From Bacteroidota bacterium (GTDB taxonomy: Bacteria > Bacteroidota > Bacteroidia > Bacteroidales > F082): a stretch of DNA of 35,907 nucleotides. Location of the stretch: positions 1-35,907 of the forward strand of contig JABMPH010000370.1 in the NCBI GenBank assembly GCA_013203805.1. Reading direction: 5' to 3'. Made by a program: the position numbers and the translations under genes. Below the pieces are notes generated by a model that made no database searches, had not been told where the DNA came from, and was given only the letters and a program-made list of their open reading frames with translations. How positions within the stretch are numbered: the first letter of the stretch is position 1; every line of letters starts with the position of its first letter. Below are positions 17,029-25,509 of this stretch, piece after piece.

Positions 17029-19557
17029 ATGAAGAAATTAATTATTATCACATTGTTCATCACCGGAATTTCCGCACTCGGTTTTGCCCAGAATAGTATT
17101 CTTGAAGCTCGTGGAATGCCTGTTGGAACAGTAGTTACCGTAAAAGGTATTGCCACAAATGGTTCAGAAATGGGAATAATCAGATATATGCAGGATGCTA
17201 CTGCAGGAATTGCTGCATATGGATCTGCAGTTGAAGATGTAAATCGAGGTGACTCAATTACGGTTACAGGAACTCTGAAAATTTATAATCAATTACTGGA
17301 ACTGGATCCTATTACTAGTGTTGTAGTTAATTCTACAGGCAATCCATTACCTGATCCAATCATATTAACTCCCGATCAAATTTCTGAACAATATGAAGGC
17401 CTGTTAGTAAAAGTATATAATGTTATTTTTAATGATGCAGGACAAACCTTTACAGGAAATAAAAAATACACATTTACCGCTGATGGTGAAACAGGATATA
17501 TGTATATAAAAAATGGACAGGATTTTGTTGGTACAATTATTCCAAGTGCTCCCATTGAATTAACAGCTTTATGCTCTCAATTTGATTATAGTAACCCCAA
17601 TACTGGTTATCAATTATTACCACGCGATTTAAATGATATTTTAATACCTAGCTCAATCTATTTTATTGATGCTTTATCTAACTCAAATTTCACACATAAC
17701 ACATTAGATTTTTCATGGAACACAAACATTGAAGGTACAACTGAAATGTACTATGGATCAACGGAAGAATCGGTATCATCTAATTATGTTTCTTCTACAG
17801 GTGGTTCTACAAATCACACCATTAGTTTGTTAGATTTAAATCCCGGTGAAATCACTTGGGTTCAAGCATTTTCAATTAATGGATCTGATACTGCTAAATC
17901 AGCAATTGTTCCATTTGCAACAATATCAAATTCAACAGGTGATATGAAAGCATATTTCAATAGCCCAGTTGATATTTCTTATTCAACCGGAGTTGATGCA
18001 ATATATCTTCCACAAACAATTGATGACACATTGATAAGCTATATTAATCGTGCAAAACACACCATCGATTTCACAATCTACAATTTTAATAATGCTGGAA
18101 TTAGCAATATTAGCGATGCATTGATAGCAGCAGCTGATAGGGGTGTTAGAGTTCGTGTGATTGGATGTGGTACCACTGCAAACTTAGGAATTGACGAGCT
18201 CGCAGGCTCTGATGTTCATGTACTTATTGGTCCCAATGATTCTCAACGAACCGGCATAATGCATAACAAATTCATTGTTTTTGATGCATATTCTTTAAGC
18301 GTAAACGATCCTATGGTTTGGACTGGATCAACAAACTTTACTGACGGTCAGATAAACCTTGATGCAAATAACGTAATCATTATTCAAGATCAAAGTTTGG
18401 CACGTGCTTACCAAATTGAATTTGAGGAAATGTGGGGTTCTTATGGCAACGAACCAGATGTTGCCAATGCACGTTTTGGGTCAACAAAAAGGAATAATAC
18501 TCCACACGAATTTATTATAGGTGGTAAGCGCGTTGAATGTTATTTTAGCCCTTCTGATGGCGTAAACAGCAAAATTGTTGATGTTATTAATACTTCGGAT
18601 AACGATTTGAGTATTGCAACCATGCTTATCACACGAATTACAATGGCCGATGCAATAGTTGACCGTAAATCGGATGGTGTTGCAGTAAATGTTATAACTA
18701 ATGCAGAAGGAAATAATAACTCAACTGTAAATGAAATGTTAGCAGCTTCATTAACAACCCATGTTACTTTTGATAATGTATCTTCAGGAATACTTCATCA
18801 CAAATATATGATTGTTGATCAAGGTGCTCCTGCCTCTGACCCTATAATCTTTACTGGTTCTCACAATTGGAGTGCTGCTGCAGATAATGATAATGATGAG
18901 AATACTCTGATCATTCATGATGCTACCTTAGCCAACGTGTATTATCAGCAATTTGTATATCGTTTTGTTGAAAACCATGGAGTGTTGTTTGAACTTACTG
19001 AACCACCAACTGCTGTTAACGACAATACTGAAACAATGATTAACCAGTTAGTAACAGTTAATGTGTTAGATAATGATATGTTATTAGCTCCGGTTTCATT
19101 AAGTATTGAAACAGGCGCTACTCAAGGAAATTCTTATATCCCTTTTGCAAATCCCAATGTAATCAGTTATATGCCAGCTGAAGGATACTATGGAACGGAT
19201 TCTATGGTATACAAAATTGCATACCAGGCAGAACCAACATTATTTGCAACAGCAAAAGTATATTTTACAGTTATAGATAATAGTGGTATTGAGGATGTAA
19301 TCACATATGGAACTATAAATGTGTTCCCAAATCCGGCGGATGAACAAATCAATTTAACATTTAACTCTAATAAGAATACTAATATTGAAATTGTTATACG
19401 TGACGTATCTGGAAAACGAATAATTTCAAGAGGATGGGATACCACAATTGGTAATAATCATCTCAGATTTGATGTTAGTGGATTTGCCAAAGGTATTTAT
19501 ATTCTAAATATAATGACTAATAATGGAAATCTTAATTATAAAGTATTGATCAAATAA
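17029..19557 (+). CDS. T9SS-exported phospholipase D/nuclease-like protein
   Basis: An 842-aa multidomain secreted enzyme. It has a signal peptide 1-20, then an OB-fold-like domain of the YhcR/DUF5689 kind (about 24-205), a fibronectin-like linker (about 208-300), and a two-copy phospholipase D domain (about 310-650). An Ig/cadherin-like VNDN...LDND domain (about 661-745) and a T9SS type A sorting domain (about 768-842) follow. Both PLD HxKxxxxD motifs are intact: His412/Lys414/Asp419 followed by GSTN, and His590/Lys592/Asp597 followed by GSHN. PLD-superfamily members with this architecture cleave phosphodiesters such as DNA; the exact substrate is not evident. It follows the TonB-receptor gene by 22 bases. 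The gene ends before a bidirectional terminator shared with the convergent phosphoesterase-like gene. Confidence 0.88.
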   Translation: MKKLIIITLFITGISALGFAQNSILEARGMPVGTVVTVKGIATNGSEMGIIRYMQDATAGIAAYGSAVEDVNRGDSITVTGTLKIYNQLLELDPITSVVVNSTGNPLPDPIILTPDQISEQYEGLLVKVYNVIFNDAGQTFTGNKKYTFTADGETGYMYIKNGQDFVGTIIPSAPIELTALCSQFDYSNPNTGYQLLPRDLNDILIPSSIYFIDALSNSNFTHNTLDFSWNTNIEGTTEMYYGSTEESVSSNYVSSTGGSTNHTISLLDLNPGEITWVQAFSINGSDTAKSAIVPFATISNSTGDMKAYFNSPVDISYSTGVDAIYLPQTIDDTLISYINRAKHTIDFTIYNFNNAGISNISDALIAAADRGVRVRVIGCGTTANLGIDELAGSDVHVLIGPNDSQRTGIMHNKFIVFDAYSLSVNDPMVWTGSTNFTDGQINLDANNVIIIQDQSLARAYQIEFEEMWGSYGNEPDVANARFGSTKRNNTPHEFIIGGKRVECYFSPSDGVNSKIVDVINTSDNDLSIATMLITRITMADAIVDRKSDGVAVNVITNAEGNNNSTVNEMLAASLTTHVTFDNVSSGILHHKYMIVDQGAPASDPIIFTGSHNWSAAADNDNDENTLIIHDATLANVYYQQFVYRFVENHGVLFELTEPPTAVNDNTETMINQLVTVNVLDNDMLLAPVSLSIETGATQGNSYIPFANPNVISYMPAEGYYGTDSMVYKIAYQAEPTLFATAKVYFTVIDNSGIEDVITYGTINVFPNPADEQINLTFNSNKNTNIEIVIRDVSGKRIISRGWDTTIGNNHLRFDVSGFAKGIYILNIMTNNGNLNYKVLIK

Positions 19558-19608
19558 ATTCAAAAAAGTCATAAGTAATATTAAAATCTATTTTCTTTAT
19601 ATTTAGAC

Positions 19609-19649
19609 ATAAAAAGTCCCTGACCCTTAACTTGTCATGGACTTTTTAT
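19609..19649. terminator. Bidirectional terminator between convergent genes
   Basis: ATAAAAAGTCC (19609-19619) pairs with GGACTTTTTAT (19639-19649). Past one mismatch, TGAC (19621-19624) pairs with GTCA (19634-19637). The A-rich and T-rich stem ends let it act in both directions, for the PLD-like gene and for the convergent gene ending at 19656. Confidence 0.8.
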
Positions 19650-19655
19650 TATAAG

Positions 19656-20540
19656 TTAGTCATTTTTCTTAAGTTCTGAAATCAACCTATACTCCCATGT
19701 AATCAGGTTATTTACATTTTCATGATGAAATAACAAAGCTTTATTATCATCGGCCCCAGCTTTAATTCCAGAAGCGATAAAGAAGATTCCATCGGGAGTT
19801 TCATATTCAAATTCATTTGTAATCATTCCAATATCACCACCAATACAAATAACCTCGATTCCTTTCTCGTGAACAGCAACTAATCTAGGATAAATGTCAG
19901 TGTAAAAATTATTTGGATTAATGCAATAAGAACAATCACTCAAAGTCACATTAGAAACAAAGGGAATTTTGGACTCAAGTAATGAGTCGCCATACATCCA
20001 TATTAACTTATGATGTAAAACTATCAAATGTGTTGATTCCATTAATGTATCTATAACATTATCGAACAATTCCTTTTGATACCCAAGTATACTACTTAAA
20101 CTATCCTGAGTATCTAATACTAAAAATGTTATGCCATTTAAATTATAGGTATAAAAGGTTGGTCGTTTAGTATACTCTTGTACTATATCAATATCTATAT
20201 AATCATGATTACCAAGTGTCCATAAAGTATTTGGACTCCCAAAGTCAAGAATAGAATCTAGATGCATCATTGTCTCATCGTCGGATGTTGAATAAGTAAG
20301 ATCACCTCCAAGCCACAACATATCATATTTACTATAGTCTATTAATTCGGCTATACTATCCATTTTAGGATTTGAGTCTGTTCTCGTATGCGATAGGTGT
20401 AAATAATACCAATCAGTTGGCAAAACAGGACCTGAATCATTGTTTTGATATGACGAAATAAAAAGAAAAAGAATTACAATTGAAGTTATACCAAGACCTC
20501 TAAATAATTGATTTTTTGCTTGATCGAAATTATAAATCAT
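19656..20540 (-). CDS. Calcineurin-like metallophosphoesterase-fold protein with altered metal motifs
   Basis: A 294-aa protein with an N-terminal hydrophobic helix (about 18-32) that would place it outside the cytoplasm as an anchored protein. The fold is suggested by motif II (WLGGDLTY, Asp80), motif III (LGNHDY, Asn111-His112-Asp113) and motif IV (VLHHKLIW, His176-177). Motif I, normally DxH, reads SHTRTD, with His51 and Arg53 at the expected Asp and His. Motif V, normally GHxH, reads GGDIGM. It may therefore bind a single metal or be a non-classical branch with a different function. It is alone on the minus strand between a terminator and a 365-base gap. The neighbouring DUF4956-VTC pair acts on phosphate polymers in other systems, but a link is speculative. 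Confidence 0.7.
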   Translation of the reverse strand: MIYNFDQAKNQLFRGLGITSIVILFLFISSYQNNDSGPVLPTDWYYLHLSHTRTDSNPKMDSIAELIDYSKYDMLWLGGDLTYSTSDDETMMHLDSILDFGSPNTLWTLGNHDYIDIDIVQEYTKRPTFYTYNLNGITFLVLDTQDSLSSILGYQKELFDNVIDTLMESTHLIVLHHKLIWMYGDSLLESKIPFVSNVTLSDCSYCINPNNFYTDIYPRLVAVHEKGIEVICIGGDIGMITNEFEYETPDGIFFIASGIKAGADDNKALLFHHENVNNLITWEYRLISELKKND

Positions 20541-20905
20541 TATATTTTCAAATATATTTAACTACTATGAAAACTGACATAAATTATTTTTATTTTGTTT
20601 CAGGATAAAGAAATTGGTTTAATCTTATAATTGATTAACAAACTTAATAAATAATTACATATTCTATTATAGTTTAAATAATCATAGTAGAATTGGTAAT
20701 CCGAATAATAGAGAATCATCGATCATTAATTAATCCTTCCAAGTTGATTTATTATGAAAATTATCCATCTAATATAGGTGGTTTTAATTTAATTTAGTTA
20801 ACTACTCATCCACATATTTTGTTATTTTGATGTTAAAGCCCTTTACTTCAAGCAACTATTTTAGTATATTTGCAGTCTAAGACTTAAAAAACAAAAGCTA
20901 TTATC
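20541..20905. other. Intergenic region between divergent genes
   Basis: A 365-base AT-rich gap between the phosphoesterase-like gene and the lipoprotein gene. A well-formed plus-strand promoter lies at 20842-20872. On the minus strand TATATTTG (20556-20549) matches a -7 element but would start transcription almost at the ATG, and no good -33 element accompanies it. No coding or RNA structure was recognised. Confidence 0.6.
20842..20872 (+). promoter_or_regulatory. Putative promoter of the lipoprotein gene
   Basis: TTTA (20842-20845) is followed after 19 bases by a perfect TAnnTTTG (TATATTTG, 20865-20872). The ATG is 33 bases downstream. Spacing and sequence fit the Bacteroidota sigma-A consensus well. 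Confidence 0.65.
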
Positions 20906-21451
20906 ATGAAGAACCTTACGAAACTATTATTAGGAATATTATTTGCAAGTGTAATTTGTACAGGATGCAAAGAAGCTGAAGAAATTTTATACGTTAATTT
21001 TCCTGCAGATTACCAAACTGAATTTGACATAACTGTAGCTCCATCAGGAGGTAAGGTTAGTATAGATGGCGTTTTCAATGTAAGCGAAACAATTGACCCA
21101 ACCACTAATAATGACTACCAACAATACATTGATAACATCAAAGAAGTTGATATCATAGAAGTTAAAGGAGAGGTGCTTAGCATCAGTAAAAATATAATGC
21201 TTCAATCAACTGTAATTAACATTAGTAACGGGGACTTTGAAGCTAACTGGCAATTTGCAAACGAACCAATTACAGTAGGAACTGCTTTAATACTAGATAA
21301 CAACAACGGACAATGGGATGCTGTTGGAAATATTATGCTTGGCAAAAAAGATTTTACCGTTACCATTGATGGAGAAACTGATCAAGACGATGTTGAATTT
21401 GTAGTATTATTTTCAATAAAATCATTTGTTACTGCAAGTCCTCTCAACTAA
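20906..21451 (+). CDS. Hypothetical lipoprotein, probably surface-exposed
   Basis: A 181-aa protein of unknown function. It has a lipoprotein signal peptide with lipobox VICTGC, so Cys21 would be lipidated. The residues that follow (KEAEE) are charged in the manner of the Bacteroidota lipoprotein export signal, which suggests outer-leaflet display (inference). The remainder is predicted beta-rich, with no catalytic motif seen. It has its own promoter and is closed by a terminator at 21474-21512, so it is probably a one-gene transcript. Its position upstream of the DUF4956-VTC pair may be coincidental. Confidence 0.72.
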   Translation: MKNLTKLLLGILFASVICTGCKEAEEILYVNFPADYQTEFDITVAPSGGKVSIDGVFNVSETIDPTTNNDYQQYIDNIKEVDIIEVKGEVLSISKNIMLQSTVINISNGDFEANWQFANEPITVGTALILDNNNGQWDAVGNIMLGKKDFTVTIDGETDQDDVEFVVLFSIKSFVTASPLN

Positions 21452-21473
21452 TTGGTATAAGGCAAGAATTATT

Positions 21474-21512
21474 AAGCTGGTGTTTGTTTAATCTTACACC
21501 GGCTTTTTTTTT
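21474..21512 (+). terminator. Rho-independent terminator after the lipoprotein gene
   Basis: AAGCTGGTGT (21474-21483) pairs with ACACCGGCTT (21496-21505), one G-U pair included. It is followed by a nine-T tract (21504-21512). Confidence 0.85.
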
Positions 21513-21537
21513 GCATAATGCTATATAAATATAATAC

Positions 21538-21568
21538 ATTGTATAGGTCTTCTTTTTTTTTAAATTTG
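21538..21568 (+). promoter_or_regulatory. Putative promoter of the DUF4956-VTC operon
   Basis: ATTG (21538-21541) precedes a perfect TAnnTTTG (TAAATTTG, 21561-21568) by exactly 19 bases, and the ATG follows 32 bases later. It stands just after the lipoprotein terminator. Confidence 0.65.
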
Positions 21569-21600
21569 TACTCTATTTTAAATTCAAAACATCATAGATA

Positions 21601-22281
21601 ATGAATGACAGGTGGGGTTTATTTCAAAAATTTTTAATTACTCAGGAACAGCAAGTATCTTTAACAGATTTCCTTGTTAACTCATTAGTTATTATAGTAC
21701 TTGCTATAATACTTGAGTATACTTATATTAAAGCTGCGCGTACTATTTCAAACAGAAGGCAATTTGCTGGAACTTTTTTGCTCATAGCATTCACAACAAT
21801 GCTAATAATCTCAATTGTTAAAACATCTCTCGCCCTTTCACTTGGCCTTGTTGGTGCATTATCCATTGTTAGATTTAGAGCTGCCATTAAAGAGCCCGAA
21901 GAACTTGCATATATATTTTTCGCCATTTCACTTGGATTGGGTTTAGGGGCAAATCAAACAATGGTAGTAATTGAAGCTTTTGTAATAGCTTTGGCAATCC
22001 TTTGGACTAGATATTTTATTACCGGAAGAAGTACACGCCAGAACCTTTATTTAAATTTTTCAGCTAAATCAGGTGAGATTGATCTAAATCAAGTAACTGA
22101 TATTGTTAAGCAGGTATTTGGCAAATATCATCTTAAGAGGTATGATGAAAATAAGCAGATAATTGAAGCCTCATTTATGGTTGACTCACCAAAAACGGAA
22201 AACCTACAATCCTTTACTGAAAATATCAACAAGCTTGGAAGCGATGCTCGAGTTTCTTTTATTGAGAGTAAGTCTTTTTAA
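21601..22281 (+). CDS. DUF4956 membrane protein
   Basis: A 226-aa protein with about four to five helices between residues 26 and 140 and a cytoplasmic C-terminal domain of about 85 residues. The central block SLGLVGALSIVRFRAAIKEP is the signature of DUF4956, where a conserved arginine-containing segment lies between helices. In many bacteria DUF4956 genes are adjacent to VTC-domain (polyphosphate polymerase-like) genes, and that is the case here, with a 32-base gap. A role in moving or accommodating an anionic polymer made by the VTC partner is a reasonable inference, not shown. The gene has a clear promoter upstream. Confidence 0.85.
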   Translation: MNDRWGLFQKFLITQEQQVSLTDFLVNSLVIIVLAIILEYTYIKAARTISNRRQFAGTFLLIAFTTMLIISIVKTSLALSLGLVGALSIVRFRAAIKEPEELAYIFFAISLGLGLGANQTMVVIEAFVIALAILWTRYFITGRSTRQNLYLNFSAKSGEIDLNQVTDIVKQVFGKYHLKRYDENKQIIEASFMVDSPKTENLQSFTENINKLGSDARVSFIESKSF

Positions 22282-22313
22282 TATAAGCGAAAGTTAATAC
22301 AACAAAAACTAAT

Positions 22314-23018
22314 ATGCACTTTCCTGCATTCAATTTTAACGATAGTCGTTTCGAAAGGAAGTTTGTAATACAAGACTTGCATTACCCCGAAATAGTACAA
22401 AAAGTTAGAAATAGTAGTGCATCATTTTCTGGCCTCCATCACCCAAGGTACATTAATAATATATATTTTGATACCAACGATTTAGATTTCTATACAGACA
22501 ATGTTTCGGGGAAAGGTAGTCGCAAAAAAGCTAGAATTAGGTGGTATGATGAATTGATGGGTGATATTTCTAAACCAGTCCTTGAATTTAAAATACGTGA
22601 AGGGTTGGTTGGAAACAAACTCTCATTTCCATTGAAACCTTTTGTTCTTGATGATAATTTTACAGGCGACTATATTCAAGATATATTTAGATTATCAGTA
22701 CTACCTGATTGGGTTAGATCGATTATGTTAATGCTAAAGCCAGCTCTGTTAAATAGATATCACCGACAATATTTTATAAGTTTTAATCATAAGTTCAGGC
22801 TTACAATTGATGATGAACTAACCTATTATGGAATTGGTAGTGGTCTTAATAGTTTTTTTGAAAAGCATACTAGTGATGATGTAATTGTAGAGCTTAAATA
22901 TAGTCAGCATCATGATGGTAAAGAATCTGCCAACGTTACAAATAGTTTACCTTTTAGATTATCAAAAAGCTCAAAATATGTAAATGGATTTGAGTTTCTT
23001 CACCCTATGGTAACATAG
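22314..23018 (+). CDS. VTC-domain (polyphosphate polymerase-like) protein
   Basis: A 234-aa single-domain protein of the triphosphate-tunnel-metalloenzyme fold. Basic and acidic tunnel residues are in the expected order: ERK at 14-16, Arg45, the RKKARIR run at 70-76, LEFK (Glu91, Lys93), NRYHRQYF (Arg148), Asp166 and VELK (Glu193, Lys195). In yeast Vtc4 this domain makes polyphosphate from ATP; bacterial homologues are mostly untested. It lacks the SPX domain of the yeast protein, as bacterial forms do. It is the second gene of the DUF4956 operon. It ends only 7 bases from the end of the convergent murF-alr gene, with no terminator visible between them. Confidence 0.82.
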   Translation: MHFPAFNFNDSRFERKFVIQDLHYPEIVQKVRNSSASFSGLHHPRYINNIYFDTNDLDFYTDNVSGKGSRKKARIRWYDELMGDISKPVLEFKIREGLVGNKLSFPLKPFVLDDNFTGDYIQDIFRLSVLPDWVRSIMLMLKPALLNRYHRQYFISFNHKFRLTIDDELTYYGIGSGLNSFFEKHTSDDVIVELKYSQHHDGKESANVTNSLPFRLSKSSKYVNGFEFLHPMVT

Positions 23019-23025
23019 TAGCCTC

Positions 23026-25509
23026 TTATTCATGGAAATAAATACGCTTTACCCGCCTGGATATTCTGCTTAGTATTTCATAAGGAATTGTATCTGCCGC
23101 AACAGCCAAATCTAATACTGAATGTTCTGAATTAAAGACTATTACATCATCATTCTCTTCAGCATCTATTCCTGTAAGATCGATCATACACATATCCATA
23201 CATATATCACCAATAATTTTAGCTTGCTGACCATCAACAAACAAGGAGGCCATTCCATTACCCAACGACCGTAATAAGCCATCAGCATAACCTATCGATA
23301 CAATGCCAATTTTTGTGTCGGCTGGGGCTACCCAACTCCTATTATAGCTAACGCTATCACCTTTTTTTACAATCTTTATCTGACTTAATACCGATCTAAG
23401 GCTTAACACCTTTTCTAACCCTTGCATATTTTCAGTAATCCCATATAAACCAATCCCAATCCTCACCATATCCATGTGGCTCTCAGGAAAACGAGCTATT
23501 GCAGCTGAATTGGCAATATGATATAATATTTCATGGTCGAAGCCCTTCCTAAATTGATCATTAATTTCATTAAATAAACTGATCTGTTGATGAGTAAAAT
23601 CATCAAATTCAGGTCTATCACTGGCGACCAGATGAGAAAACACCGACTGAACGTATATTAACTGGTTGGCTTTTAACCTAAGTATTAATGTGGGAATATC
23701 TTCTAAAACAAAACCCAACCGATTCATTCCTGTGTCAATTTTTACATGAACTTTAACAGGTTTGTTTTGAGGAAGTGCCGTCTTTTTGATTGTGTTTTCA
23801 AGTAGTTCTAATGTCCTGAAGCTAAATATTTCAGGCTCCAACTGGTGCCGAATCATTGTATCAAAGGCTTGCTCTTCGGGACTCATAACCATTATTGGTA
23901 GATTGATACCAGCTTTTCTTAACTCAACTCCTTCGTCGGTATATGCAACAGCTAGGTAATCAACATTATGATACTTTAGTACATTTGCTATTTCAAAACT
24001 TCCGGTTCCGTATGAGAACGCCTTAACCATAGCCATTATCTTGGTTCCTGTTGATAATCGTAGTTTAAATTTATTTAGATTATCAACCAAAGCACTTAGG
24101 TTAATTTCGAGTACAGTTTCATGAGCTTTTTGCTGAAGGATACTACTTAGTCTCTCAAACTCAAACAACCTGGCACCCTTAAGTAATATTGTTTGATTTG
24201 CAAAATTGGCAAATGAGTAATTCTTAATAAAATCATCTGTGGTATTAAAGAAACTAGAATTGCTATCAAATTTATCAGACTGTTTACTTATTGAAGGGCC
24301 TATTCCAATAAACTTACTAACCTCCTTATTTTTAATTAACTCAGCAACATTGGTGTAAAGATCAATACTATTTTGACCACTTTGCATAATATCTGAAAGT
24401 ATAACTACTTTTTCGCGGTGCTGGTTTTGCTGATTCATTAAGTCAAGTGCTATTGCAAAGGAATTAAAATCAGAATTATAGGCATCATTTATTATAGTAC
24501 AATTATTTACCCCTTCCTTTAATTCAAGCCTCATGGCTATGGGAGATAATGCAAGCATTCGTGATTTTATAATATCATTATCATACCCAAGATGAAGCAT
24601 TGTTGCCCAACAATGAATTGCATTTTCAATGGATGCTCCATCACTAAATGGTATTGTAATTCCTATTTCCTTATTTAAATATAGAGCATTGATTGTTGAA
24701 CCTACTGCATTTAATATTACACTGTTAATCTTTAGGTTACTTGAAGCATGCTTTCCCCAACAAAATGTACTAATATTTTCAAGTATTCCCGACCTAATTA
24801 CAGCTCCATGAACTTCCTTATGATCAATATTGTAAATAAGGGTCTTAACTTTTTTAAATAGGTGTAATTTTTCGCCTGTTTTCTGAGTACTATTTATAAA
24901 ATTCTCATCGTGTGCCTGACCGATATTAGTAAAAATACCAATGTCAGGAATTATAATGGATTGAAGCTTTTGCATTTCTTCAGGTTCAGATATTCCCGCT
25001 TCAAAAATTGCAAGTTCGTGACTACTATTTATCTGCCAAACAGAAAGAGGAACTCCAATTTGTGAATTATAACTTTTAGGGCTTCTCACTATCTTTTTAT
25101 CACTATTCATCAACTGATAAAGCCATTCCTTAATAACAGTTTTACCATTGCTTCCAGTAATTCCAATAACAGGTATTTTGTACTTCTTGCGATGTCCAGT
25201 GGCAAGCAACTGCAATGCTAGTAGGGTGTTTGCTACTACAAAAAAGGAACAGTTTGGCAACTCTAACAGTTTACTACTTAGCTTACTTACCACGAAGCAT
25301 CTAATTCCTTTACTATACAGATCTTCAATATATTTGTGCCCGTCATTCTTTTTGCTTGCTAATGCAAAAAACAATGTCCCGTTTGCAGATATCAATCTAC
25401 GACTATCAATTAATATATCAGATATTTCTATTGATTCAGGAGAATGAGAAACCAGTTTTGCATGAATGATTTCCGCAATTTCAGATCCTTTATAAGCATT
25501 ATGCATCAT
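23026..25509 (-). CDS. murF-alr: Bifunctional UDP-MurNAc-tripeptide:D-Ala-D-Ala ligase / alanine racemase
   Basis: An 827-aa fusion that supplies two steps of peptidoglycan precursor synthesis in the cytoplasm. The N-terminal half (about 1-450) is MurF, with the ATP loop GITGSNGKT (116-124) and the FEAGISEPEEM block (169-179). The C-terminal half (about 460-827) is a PLP-dependent alanine racemase. It has Lys496 in MAMVKAFSYG as the PLP-binding lysine, the VSYNRSW block that carries the second catalytic tyrosine, and SIGYADG. The fusion is common in Bacteroidota. Some usual residues vary (KAFSYG rather than KANAYG), but the core is intact. The ATG overlaps the pdxA stop by 4 bases (ATGA). There are two ATGs in a row at 25509 and 25506; I took the first. 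Confidence 0.93.
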   Translation of the reverse strand: MMHNAYKGSEIAEIIHAKLVSHSPESIEISDILIDSRRLISANGTLFFALASKKNDGHKYIEDLYSKGIRCFVVSKLSSKLLELPNCSFFVVANTLLALQLLATGHRKKYKIPVIGITGSNGKTVIKEWLYQLMNSDKKIVRSPKSYNSQIGVPLSVWQINSSHELAIFEAGISEPEEMQKLQSIIIPDIGIFTNIGQAHDENFINSTQKTGEKLHLFKKVKTLIYNIDHKEVHGAVIRSGILENISTFCWGKHASSNLKINSVILNAVGSTINALYLNKEIGITIPFSDGASIENAIHCWATMLHLGYDNDIIKSRMLALSPIAMRLELKEGVNNCTIINDAYNSDFNSFAIALDLMNQQNQHREKVVILSDIMQSGQNSIDLYTNVAELIKNKEVSKFIGIGPSISKQSDKFDSNSSFFNTTDDFIKNYSFANFANQTILLKGARLFEFERLSSILQQKAHETVLEINLSALVDNLNKFKLRLSTGTKIMAMVKAFSYGTGSFEIANVLKYHNVDYLAVAYTDEGVELRKAGINLPIMVMSPEEQAFDTMIRHQLEPEIFSFRTLELLENTIKKTALPQNKPVKVHVKIDTGMNRLGFVLEDIPTLILRLKANQLIYVQSVFSHLVASDRPEFDDFTHQQISLFNEINDQFRKGFDHEILYHIANSAAIARFPESHMDMVRIGIGLYGITENMQGLEKVLSLRSVLSQIKIVKKGDSVSYNRSWVAPADTKIGIVSIGYADGLLRSLGNGMASLFVDGQQAKIIGDICMDMCMIDLTGIDAEENDDVIVFNSEHSVLDLAVAADTIPYEILSRISRRVKRIYFHE

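Noticed and set aside
13054-19557. SusC/SusD polysaccharide-utilisation locus
   Set aside because: There is a TonB receptor but no SusD-like lipoprotein, glycoside hydrolase or sensor nearby.
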